64,000 nt of DNA from contig NZ_BCRO01000054.1 of NCBI RefSeq assembly GCF_001552635.1, forward strand, positions 41,284-105,283, in the 5' to 3' direction. Both the position numbers and the translations under genes were made by a program. The DNA comes from Actinomadura hibisca NBRC 15177 (GTDB lineage Bacteria; Actinomycetota; Actinomycetes; Streptosporangiales; Streptosporangiaceae). Positions 15,262-22,846 of the stretch are shown one piece after another; the first letter of the stretch is position 1, and each line of letters starts with the position of its first letter. The notes under the pieces were generated by a model. That model was given only the letters and a program-made list of their open reading frames with translations. It searched no databases and was not told where the DNA came from.

Positions 15262-16359
15262 TCAGGGCGTTTCCCAGGGCCGGGTGGAGATCGCGTCGTG
15301 CCCCGCCCGGATCAGGCGGCGGGCGCGCGGGAAGTCGCGCAACCGCTCCTCCAGCAGGTCCAGCCCCGGCAGCAGGGAGCGGGCCGGGACGCCGCGCGCG
15401 GTGAGGATCTCCCCCGTCCAGGTCAGGAAGCCGGTGAACAGGTCGGGGTCGTCCACGTAGAGCGCGGCGGCCAGGAAGTCCACGATGTGGGCCAGGTCCT
15501 CGGCGGTGCGTTCGCGCTGGTCGTCGTCGTAGGCGGCCATGGCCGGGTAGCGCCGCTCCAGCCCCTGGAAGGTCTCGCGCACCAGGTCGCGCGAGGACCG
15601 GGTGACCATCGTGTACTCCTGGTCGGCCAGGTGCGGCAGGTCGTCGACCGCCTGGTGGGGCGGGCGCGGGCGGGGCAGGGGCCCGGCGGCGAGCCGGTCG
15701 GCGGCGGCGCGGGCCTCAGGCGCCCAGGCGTCGGCGCCCATCAGGCGGGCGTAGCGGCCGTCGGCGCCGAAGCCGAGGCCGCCGACCATGACCGGCGTGC
15801 CCGCCGCCTGGACGGCGGTGATCGCGGCGTGCGCCAGCGGCAGGCGGGTGGGCAGCGCGGCCGACAGGCACACCGCGTCGGCCCCGGTGCGGTGGACCTG
15901 GCCGATCAGGTGCGCGGTGGGCACCTGCGCGCCGAGGTAGCCGACCTGCCAGCCGCGCAGCCGCAACGTCTCGGCGAGCAGGCGCGCGGGCAGGGCGTGC
16001 CACTCCTTGTCCACGCAGGCGACCGTGATCCGGCCGAGGAACTCGGCGGGACGGTCGGCGGGCAGCGCGGCGATGACGCGGTCGTTGATGGCGGTGGCGG
16101 CGTGCTCGTCGGCGACGCTCATGCGGTTGGCGGCCCACTCGGCGCCCACCCTGTGCTGGACGGCGCCGATCACCTCCAGCAGCACGGTCTCCGCGTCCAG
16201 CCCGGCGTCCAGGGCGTTGGTGACGACGTCGAGAGCGGAGTACTCGTCGGCCGCGCGGGCGGCCGTCCACAACTTGCCCGCCCATTCGGCGGCCCGCTCG
16301 TCGCGCTCGGGCGAGGCGAGGCGGGCGCCGACGCGGTGCGGCGCGGGAGTGGTCGTCAT
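15262..16359 (-). CDS. CarH-like cobalamin-binding light-sensor protein lacking a DNA-binding domain
   Basis: A 365-residue protein. Residues about 20-100 form the four-helix cap and 108-230 the Rossmann-type B12 domain (ITVACVDKEWHALPARLLAE, VCLSAALPTRLPLA, VMVGGLGFG). Trp75, Glu85, His86 and His121 reproduce the spacing of W131, E141, H142 and H177 of Thermus CarH, the residues that cap adenosylcobalamin and give the lower ligand after light (established knowledge). No MerR domain is present. A helical C-terminal region (about 250-365) is unassigned. Its ATG overlaps the stop of the SpoIIE phosphatase gene by four bases (ATGA), so the two are translationally coupled. A light or cobalamin input to partner-switching is inferred. 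Confidence 0.8.
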   Translation of the reverse strand: MTTTPAPHRVGARLASPERDERAAEWAGKLWTAARAADEYSALDVVTNALDAGLDAETVLLEVIGAVQHRVGAEWAANRMSVADEHAATAINDRVIAALPADRPAEFLGRITVACVDKEWHALPARLLAETLRLRGWQVGYLGAQVPTAHLIGQVHRTGADAVCLSAALPTRLPLAHAAITAVQAAGTPVMVGGLGFGADGRYARLMGADAWAPEARAAADRLAAGPLPRPRPPHQAVDDLPHLADQEYTMVTRSSRDLVRETFQGLERRYPAMAAYDDDQRERTAEDLAHIVDFLAAALYVDDPDLFTGFLTWTGEILTARGVPARSLLPGLDLLEERLRDFPRARRLIRAGHDAISTRPWETP

Positions 16360-17975
16360 GCGGTGTACCTGCCCGGGGTCGTCCCGTCCACGGCGCTCAG
16401 GTGCGCGCCGCGCGGCGCGGTGATGGCCAGGGCGGCGATGTCGTCGTGGTCGCCGTCGCCGATCCACTGGTCGACGAGCATCTGCACGCGCTCGACGACG
16501 GCCTCGGCGGGCAACCCGGCGCACTCGGCGAGGGCGCGCCGCAGGCGCTGCTCCCCGAACATGGTGTCGCCCAGCGGCCCGCCCCTGGCCTCGGTGACGC
16601 CGTCGGTGTACAGCAGGCACGTCTCACCCGGCACGAGCCGCACCTCGGCGGTCCGGGACACGATCGACGGCATCACGCCGATCAGGGAGCCGCCGGTGTC
16701 GGCCTCCTCGACGGTGCCGTCCCGCCGCACGATCAGCGGCGGCGGGTGCCCGGCGGAGGTCAGCCGCAGCAGCACGTCGCGGTCGTCGCGGCGGACCGAC
16801 GCCAGCACGAGCGTCACGAAGCGGGCGTGGTGGCTGTTGCACAGGGCGTTGTTCAGCAGCCGCAACATCTGGCCGTGGTCGCCGCCCATCGGCAGCAGGG
16901 CGTGCAGCGTGTTGCGGATCTTGCCGGTGAGCACCGCCGCCTCCAGGCCCTTGCCCGCCACGTCGCCCAGCACGGCCAGGGCGTCGGGGCAGTCCTCGCT
17001 CGGCGGGTGCACGTCGTAGAAGTCGCCGCCGACGCGGTCGGTGTCGACGCTGGCCCGGTACCCCCCGGCGAACTCCACCCCCTCGGTCTGCCGCAGGACG
17101 GGCGGCAGCAGGTCCCGCATGAGGGTGTCGGTCACCGCGTTCTGCTCGGCGTACAACCGGGCGGCCGACATCGCCGCCCCGGCCCGCGCGGCGAACAGCC
17201 CGGCGAACGTCTCCTCGGTCTCGCTGAACGCCGCCCGGGGCGCGCGGCGCAGCAGCACCAGCGCGCCGGCTGGCACCCCGTGGCCCGGCAGCGGCGTGAT
17301 CACCAGCGAGCCGACCTCCCCGAACCCGTCGGGGATGAGCCAGCCGGGCGCGGCGGCGGGGTCGATCCAGCGCGAGGGCACCGGCGGGAACCCGCGCAGC
17401 GCCTCCGCCAGGCCCGGCACGCTCTGCACGGCGCCGGAGACGGTGCCGCGGGTCAGCCGGCCCTCGGCGTCGCAGCTGACCATCGGCGGCTTCCGCGTCG
17501 TGGTCGGCGCGATGACCAGCGCGGCGTCGGCCAGGTGCGCGGCGGCCAGCCGCGCGGTGATCTCCATGCAGCGGTCGAGGTTCAGCGACGCCAGCAGGGC
17601 GCTGGACGCCTCGGTGAGGAACCGGGTGCGCTCGCGCTCGGCCTCCAACTCCGCGACGGCCGCGCGGTGGGCGGTCTCCTCCACCAGCCACCACGCCGTT
17701 CCCCCGCCGGGCAGGACGGACGGGTGCGCCGCGAAGAAGCCCTCCCCCACGGTGCCGCGCACGGGATCGGCGTCCGGGGTGCGGGGCGCGTCGGCGAGCC
17801 AGCCGGGCGAGGACAGGGCTTCGCCGACGCGCACCTCCGGCAGGAGGGCGAGGGCCGCGTCGTTGAGTTCCATGACGTGACCGGCGGTGTCGGTGACCAC
17901 CACCGGATAGGGAGCCGCGGCGACGCTCACCACGCAGGGGTCGCCGGTACGGGAGCTGTCCGGGGACGAAATCAT
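16356..17975 (-). CDS. SpoIIE-type PP2C serine phosphatase with PAS and GAF sensors
   Basis: A 539-residue enzyme. An N-terminal PAS-like domain (about 15-110, PYPVVVTDTAGHVMELNDAA) is followed by a GAF domain (about 120-290) and a PP2C/SpoIIE domain (about 310-535). The metal-binding acid motif is VGGDFYD, with GDVAGKG, SAGHPPPLI and YTDGVTEARG. Such phosphatases dephosphorylate anti-anti-sigma factors in RsbU-like partner switches. GGAGGGG lies upstream of the ATG at 17975; the longer start at 18047 has no ribosome site. It is co-translated with the CarH-like protein downstream. Confidence 0.88.
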   Translation of the reverse strand: MISSPDSSRTGDPCVVSVAAAPYPVVVTDTAGHVMELNDAALALLPEVRVGEALSSPGWLADAPRTPDADPVRGTVGEGFFAAHPSVLPGGGTAWWLVEETAHRAAVAELEAERERTRFLTEASSALLASLNLDRCMEITARLAAAHLADAALVIAPTTTRKPPMVSCDAEGRLTRGTVSGAVQSVPGLAEALRGFPPVPSRWIDPAAAPGWLIPDGFGEVGSLVITPLPGHGVPAGALVLLRRAPRAAFSETEETFAGLFAARAGAAMSAARLYAEQNAVTDTLMRDLLPPVLRQTEGVEFAGGYRASVDTDRVGGDFYDVHPPSEDCPDALAVLGDVAGKGLEAAVLTGKIRNTLHALLPMGGDHGQMLRLLNNALCNSHHARFVTLVLASVRRDDRDVLLRLTSAGHPPPLIVRRDGTVEEADTGGSLIGVMPSIVSRTAEVRLVPGETCLLYTDGVTEARGGPLGDTMFGEQRLRRALAECAGLPAEAVVERVQMLVDQWIGDGDHDDIAALAITAPRGAHLSAVDGTTPGRYTA

Positions 17976-18315
17976 GAATCGGGGCCCCTCCGGCGGGGCC
18001 GCTGCCTCTCTCATCAGACGAGGGAGAAGGTTGCCGGGACGCAACAATCCCCTACCGCAGAGTACGCCCGCAACCGTCCCGGCAGTAACGGCCGTCCCTC
18101 TCGCCCGCCTCGGGGCGCCCCTGGGTCGCGGCCCCGGCGCCGCTCCGTCCCTCTGACCGCGCAGGGGCCGCTGGTTACAATCGGAGCCGTGCCTAGCCCC
18201 CGCGTCACAGGTGTCCCGCTCGCATGTCGCGCCACTCCCGCACCACGGACCCTCCCGAACGCGCCTTTCCCTTTTCCGCGTCTTCGCTTTGCGGCTATCC
18301 CGCCTTCTATAGAAT
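17976..18315. other. Gene-free stretch before the tandem repeat
   Basis: No convincing gene. It probably holds the promoter of the leftward phosphatase operon near 18000-18100 and upstream sequence of the GT-B gene at 18458. Just before the repeat the sequence turns A+T-rich (CTTCTATAGAATGG), which could serve as a promoter element. Confidence 0.4.
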
Positions 18316-18421
18316 GGAACTCGGGAACTCGGGAACTCGGGAACTCGGGAACTCGGGAACTCGGGAACTCGGGAACTCGGGAACTCGGGAACTCGGGAAC
18401 TCGGGAACTCGGGAACTCGGG
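18316..18421. repeat. 8-bp tandem repeat GGAACTCG, 13 copies
   Basis: Perfect head-to-tail array of GGAACTCG from 18316, 13 full copies plus two bases, with no mismatch. Because 8 is not a multiple of 3, all three forward frames read the same peptide unit (RELGNSGT) and none contains a stop. It lies 37 bases upstream of the GTG of the GT-B gene, so copy-number change would alter promoter spacing or a leader peptide. Confidence 0.95.
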
Positions 18422-18457
18422 ATATAGGCGTTCCGGCGGGTCAAAGGCGGGGCGCCG

Positions 18458-20107
18458 GTGCGTGACGGCGTGACCGGGGAGCCGCTGAGGCAGCAGGCCG
18501 ACGGCCGGAGCCTCGGCGAGCGGAGGCGTTGGGAGACCTTCCGTCCGCAGCGGACGGTGCTGGTCGTGGTCCGCACCTTCACCTCCACCGTCCGGGCCCT
18601 GGAAGCGCTGTCGGTGTTCCGGCTCGACGTCCGGGTCGAGATCCTTTTCGCGTTCGACGAGTCGTCGGCGTTCCACGAGGGCGTCGCGGAACTGCTGGCA
18701 CGGGCGCAGGTGCGCCTGGTCCCCTGGGATCGCGTCGCGCGGCTGCCGGTCGACCTCGTCATCACCGCCAGCGAGAACATCCGGATCCCCGAGGTGTCGG
18801 CCCCCATCGTGGTGCTGCCCCACGGGATCGGCTTCCACAAGTTCGTCGCGGACTCCGACGGCGAGGGCCGGAGGTTGTCCGGCGTCGTGCCCGCCGAACG
18901 GCTTCGTGAGCACCCCATGTGGATGGTCACCGCCCACTCCGCGCAGCGGGCGCAGCTCGCCGCCGACTACCCGGAGGCGGCGACGCGGTGCGTGCTCGTC
19001 GGGGACATCGCCTTCGACCGCGTGCGGGCGGCGGCCGGTTCGCGGGGACGGTTCCGCGAGGCGCTCGGGGTGCGGGACGGGCAGCGGCTCGTCGTCGTCT
19101 CGTCGAGCTGGGGGCCGGGGTCCCTGCTGGCCGCGCACGGCCGGTTGCCCGCCCGGCTGCTCGGCGCCCTCGCCGCCGACGAGTACCGGGTCGCGCTGGT
19201 CGCCCATCCCAACGTCTGGTACTGGCACGGTCCGCACCAGGTGGGGCTCTGGCTGGCCGACGCCTTCGCCGCCGGTCTGGTCCGCTTGCCGCCCGACCGG
19301 GGCTGGCAGGCGGCACTGGTCGCCGCCGACCTGGTCGTCGGCGATCTCGGCTCGGTGTCGTTGTACGGCGCCGCCCTGGGCCGCCCCCTGCTGCTGGCCT
19401 CGACGGAGATGCCGGTGGCCCCGGGAAGCCCCGCCGCCGCCCTCGCCACCGGCATGGCCGTGCTGGACCACGACAAGGCACTGGAGCCCCAGGTGACGGC
19501 GGCCATCGACCGTGGGGGCGACGACTCGGTCGCCGATGTCCTGTTCGAGGGGGTGGGGACGGCCGACGACCGGCTGCGCGCCCTCCTCTACCGGCTGCTC
19601 GACCTGCCCCTACCGCCGGACCGGCCGCCGCTCGTCACCGTGCCGGACCCGGCGCCGCAGACCGACGAGCCGCGCTCCTTCGAGGTCCTGTCCCGGCTGG
19701 CCGGTGACACGGTCGAGGTCCGGCGGCATCCGGCGGCCGTCGCGTGCGCGGCGGAGCCGCCGCCGGGCGGGGTGCGGCACCTGAGCGTCGGGGACGACGA
19801 GCCCGACCGGCGGCTGCCCGACAACGCCTCGGTGATCGTGCGGCGGGCGGCGGCGGCCGATCCCGCCGCCGTGGCCGCCGACCTCCTGGACGGCCATCCC
19901 CAGGCGCGGTTCGCGGCCGTCGCCTCCGCGGACGGTTGCGTCGTGGCACGGCGGGACGGCCCGCCCGTCATGGTCGAGGGGACGGCGGACCCGTCGTTGC
20001 TCGCCACCGCCGTCTACACCTGCTGGCGGGCGGGCCGGCTCGACGAAGGTCCCGCGCCGCTGGCGCTACGCGTCGGGAGCCGGGTCTTCCGGATCGTCCT
20101 GCGCTAG
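18458..20107 (+). CDS. TagF/CDP-glycerol-transferase-like GT-B protein (module copy 1)
   Basis: A 549-residue cytoplasmic protein, homologous over most of its length to the product of 22847-24508. Shared landmarks: VLLPHGIGFHKF (SHGVGYNK in the other), VVSSSWGPGSLL, HPNVWYWHGP, and VVGDLGSVSLYGAALGRPLL, the nucleotide-sugar site region of CDP-glycerol glycerophosphotransferase-like GT-B folds. Here GDLGS replaces GDHGS, so one putative catalytic or binding His is lost. The C-terminal 130 residues (from about 415) are a separate domain of unknown role. Proteins of this type are often mislabelled translation initiation factor 2. The start is GTG at 18458. The 3' end overlaps the convergent STAND gene by 42 bases. 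Confidence 0.65.
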   Translation: MRDGVTGEPLRQQADGRSLGERRRWETFRPQRTVLVVVRTFTSTVRALEALSVFRLDVRVEILFAFDESSAFHEGVAELLARAQVRLVPWDRVARLPVDLVITASENIRIPEVSAPIVVLPHGIGFHKFVADSDGEGRRLSGVVPAERLREHPMWMVTAHSAQRAQLAADYPEAATRCVLVGDIAFDRVRAAAGSRGRFREALGVRDGQRLVVVSSSWGPGSLLAAHGRLPARLLGALAADEYRVALVAHPNVWYWHGPHQVGLWLADAFAAGLVRLPPDRGWQAALVAADLVVGDLGSVSLYGAALGRPLLLASTEMPVAPGSPAAALATGMAVLDHDKALEPQVTAAIDRGGDDSVADVLFEGVGTADDRLRALLYRLLDLPLPPDRPPLVTVPDPAPQTDEPRSFEVLSRLAGDTVEVRRHPAAVACAAEPPPGGVRHLSVGDDEPDRRLPDNASVIVRRAAAADPAAVAADLLDGHPQARFAAVASADGCVVARRDGPPVMVEGTADPSLLATAVYTCWRAGRLDEGPAPLALRVGSRVFRIVLR

Positions 20108-22210
20108 CTTCCGAGCGATCTCGTCCGCTTCGGGGTGGTCGACCTGCCGGTAGATCTCCAGGGCCCGCGCCAGGTGCGCGCGCCTGGCCTCGCCGTCGGT
20201 TTCCAGGTCGGCCAGCCGGAGCCGGATCCGCGCTTCGTAGTGGCTGCCCGCCAGGGCGGGGATCGCCGCCTCCAGCGTGGCCCGCGCGCCGTCGACGTCT
20301 CCCGTCTCGGCCAAGGTGAGGCCCAGGCCGACCTGGGTGCGCGCCAGCATGCGCGCGTCGCCCAGCTCCTTGAACAGGACGAGTGCCGCGTCGTAGGCGG
20401 TGCGCGCTTCGGCGTGCCGGCCCAGCGCGCGCAGGCTGTCGCCGCTGAAGGCGTCGGTGAGCGCGACGCCGCGCCGTTCACCGGCGCGCGCGTTGAGGTC
20501 GCGGGCCTTCCGGTAGGCGTCGAGCGCCGCGGCGTGGTCACCGGTCCCGGCGCGGAGCCGGGCGTCGAACTCCCACACCGACGCCTGGAGCACCGCGTCA
20601 CCGGCGCGTTCGGCGAGCCGGTGCGCCGTGTCGAGTTCGGCCCGTGCGAGTTCGGGTTCGCCGCGCTCGCCGAGCGCGCGGGACATGAAGCTGCGCAGCC
20701 GGGCCTCGGCCCAGGGTTCGTCGAGCGCGCGGGCCGCGTCCGCGCCGAGACGGCCGGTGTGGATCCAGGCCGTCAGGTCGCGACGGTCTGGGTAGTAGGC
20801 GGTCAGCCCGTCGGCCAGCAACATCGCGGTGCGCAGGAAACCGGCGTCGAACGCCGCCTGCACGACCGGTGCCAGGTTGGGGCGTTCGGCGTCCAGCCAG
20901 GCGAAGGCCCGCTTCACGGGCTCGTCGCCGGTGAAAGGGTCGGGCCGGTCGCGCAGCAGGTCGGCGTGGTCGGCGATGCGGGTGCGGTCGCGCCCTTTCG
21001 CCCGGTCGGCGAACGCGATCCGCACCAGGTAGTACTGGAGAACACGTTCCAGGGCCGCTTCGCGCTGCTCGGCCGGTTCCGTCTCGGCCTGCTCCCGCGC
21101 GTGCAGCCGGATCAGGTTGTTGGGGAAGGTGTACCAGCCGTTCGGATCACCGTGCAGCATGTGGGCCTCGGTGAGCGCCGCCAGCGACGCGGCCGCGCGG
21201 TCCGGTGCGGTGTCGAGGAGCTCACCGGCCGCCTCGGGGACGATGGCGACGCCGGGGAACAGGCCCAGGCGGCGGTAGGCGAAGCGCAGTTGCTCGGGCA
21301 GCGACGTGTAGACCGTCGTGAAAGCTGCGGACACGACCTGCTTCCCTCCCAGTCTGAGTTCCTCCAGCAGCCGGCGGTCGTCCTCGACCAGACGCGCGAC
21401 GAGGTGCGGCTCCCTGCCCTCCAACGCCCGCGCCACGCGCTTGGCCAGCACCAGCAGCGCCAGCGGGACGCCCTCGCACAGCCGGACGAGGGCCGGCTGC
21501 CCGGGGCCACCGGCCGTCCGCTGGAACAGCAGCGTGCTGTGCTCGTCGTCCAGCCGGTCCAGCCGGTGGAAGACCGCGTCGTCCATCGCCAACTCGGACA
21601 GGTCCGTGCCCGGGGCGGCGCTGACCAGGAGCAGGCTGTCGGGCCGGTTCGTCGCGAAGGCCGTCACCTGGGCGGGCCGGGTCGCGTTCTCGACGACCAC
21701 CAGCACCGGGCCGGGACGCGCGGCCAGCGCCGCCTGGTAGCGCAGCCGCAACGACCGGCGGCTGCGCGGGGCGTGCTCGGGCGCGATGCCCAGACCGCCG
21801 AGGACGTCCACGAGCATCGCTTCGACGTTCACCGCGTCCGGGTCGGCGGCCGCGCCGAACTCCGCGCAGTCCACGTGCAGCCTGCCGCCGGTGAACCGGT
21901 CGCCGTGCAGTGCGGCGAACCGGCGGACCAGCGCTTTCTTGCCGATCCCCGGCGGTCCCTCCACCACGACGATCCGTTCGGCGGCGGCCGTTTCGTCGGG
22001 AGCGGCGGCGAATCCGGCCGATTCGACGAGTGCGGCCAGTTCCCGGTGCCGGTTCTGAAAGTCGCGGCGCGACAACGGCACCTGATTCAGCGGTTCGTTT
22101 CCCGGGCCGGAATCGGCGACGTGCAGATGCACGTCACGGCCCGCCTGAATGGCGGTCCGGATCTGGTCCGACACCAGCCGGTTCCCGGTGACGCTTTGTG
22201 GACCGTCCAC
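20066..22210 (-). CDS. NB-ARC/STAND NTPase with TPR repeats (module copy 1)
   Basis: A 714-residue NLR-like protein. Residues 1-50 are a flexible tail holding IRTAIQAGRDVHLHV (about 17-31), which resembles the C-terminal tail of the small protein at 22363. A P-loop NTPase follows, with Walker A GPPGIGKKAL (about 86-95), Walker B-like VLVVVENA, and a winged-helix region (LGLFPGVAIVPEA). The C-terminal 280 residues are TPR-like helices (RAELDTAHRLAERAG, ALDAYRKARDLNARAG, DGARATLEAAIPAL). Activation by ligand-driven oligomerisation is the family norm. I prefer the GTG at 22210 (CGGAG upstream) to the ATG at 22246. Confidence 0.82.
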   Translation of the reverse strand: MDGPQSVTGNRLVSDQIRTAIQAGRDVHLHVADSGPGNEPLNQVPLSRRDFQNRHRELAALVESAGFAAAPDETAAAERIVVVEGPPGIGKKALVRRFAALHGDRFTGGRLHVDCAEFGAAADPDAVNVEAMLVDVLGGLGIAPEHAPRSRRSLRLRYQAALAARPGPVLVVVENATRPAQVTAFATNRPDSLLLVSAAPGTDLSELAMDDAVFHRLDRLDDEHSTLLFQRTAGGPGQPALVRLCEGVPLALLVLAKRVARALEGREPHLVARLVEDDRRLLEELRLGGKQVVSAAFTTVYTSLPEQLRFAYRRLGLFPGVAIVPEAAGELLDTAPDRAAASLAALTEAHMLHGDPNGWYTFPNNLIRLHAREQAETEPAEQREAALERVLQYYLVRIAFADRAKGRDRTRIADHADLLRDRPDPFTGDEPVKRAFAWLDAERPNLAPVVQAAFDAGFLRTAMLLADGLTAYYPDRRDLTAWIHTGRLGADAARALDEPWAEARLRSFMSRALGERGEPELARAELDTAHRLAERAGDAVLQASVWEFDARLRAGTGDHAAALDAYRKARDLNARAGERRGVALTDAFSGDSLRALGRHAEARTAYDAALVLFKELGDARMLARTQVGLGLTLAETGDVDGARATLEAAIPALAGSHYEARIRLRLADLETDGEARRAHLARALEIYRQVDHPEADEIARKLAQDDPEDPAPDA

Positions 22211-22362
22211 ACCAACTCCGCTCCGCGCGACCGCCCAGCAGACCATCCCTGAGCCGACCGTACACGGAGCCGCCGCCGCGTGGTGGCGAGGACTATCGGA
22301 AAGCGCTTCGGGCGCGAGAGTATGGAGCCTTCGTCAGGATTCCACGACTCCCCGGGGGAACC

Positions 22363-22758
22363 ATGACCGATCCCGCGATGCTCGCCATCGCCACCGCCGC
22401 CTCGGCCGCGATGGCCGGCACCTACGCCCAGAGCATGGGCGAGGCGTCCAAGCAGGCGATGGGCGCGCTGGTCACCCGCATCAAGCAGCGGTTCCAGCGC
22501 GAGCCCGGCGAGGAGGCGCTGATCGGGCGCGTCGTCGCGCACCCCGAGGACGAGGACGCCGTGCGGGCGCTGGCCGACGCCCTGAGCCGGCTGGCCCAGG
22601 CGGACCCGCGGTTCCGGGACGAGCTGGAGGAACTGGCCGAGCGGGCCGGGGTGGAGACCGCCTCGCACGCGTCGGGCTCGGTCACCATCAACGCCGGCAG
22701 CATCGGCAAGTCGATCTCGGCGGGGCGCGACCTCACCATCGGGGACATCACCATGTAG
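22363..22758 (+). CDS. Small helical protein with C-terminal amyloid-like motif (candidate effector)
   Basis: A 131-residue protein. Residues 1-100 are predicted helical: a weakly hydrophobic Ala-rich N-terminal helix (MLAIATAASAAMAG) and amphipathic helices rich in Glu/Arg. Residues 106-131 form a Gly/Ser/Ile/Thr tail, SVTINAGSIGKSI then SAGRDLTIGDITM, with no Pro. The second half resembles the tail of the divergent STAND protein (AIQAGRDVHLHV); the first half resembles NITINGG of the STAND protein at 24495. This matches effectors of bacterial NLR amyloid-signalling systems, in which a Bell-type killer domain is followed by a BASS motif (known class; membership is inference). It is divergent from the copy 1 STAND gene. 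Confidence 0.6.
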   Translation: MTDPAMLAIATAASAAMAGTYAQSMGEASKQAMGALVTRIKQRFQREPGEEALIGRVVAHPEDEDAVRALADALSRLAQADPRFRDELEELAERAGVETASHASGSVTINAGSIGKSISAGRDLTIGDITM

Positions 22759-22846
22759 AAGCGGATCATCCCGCCGGTAGGGTTGCCCCGTCCCCCCTCT
22801 CGCCGCGGCTCGGCGGCGACGGCAGTGCGACGGCAATCGGAGCGGC

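Noticed and set aside
18316..18421. A CRISPR array
   Set aside because: Units are 8 bp with no spacers and no cas genes are nearby; it is a simple tandem repeat.
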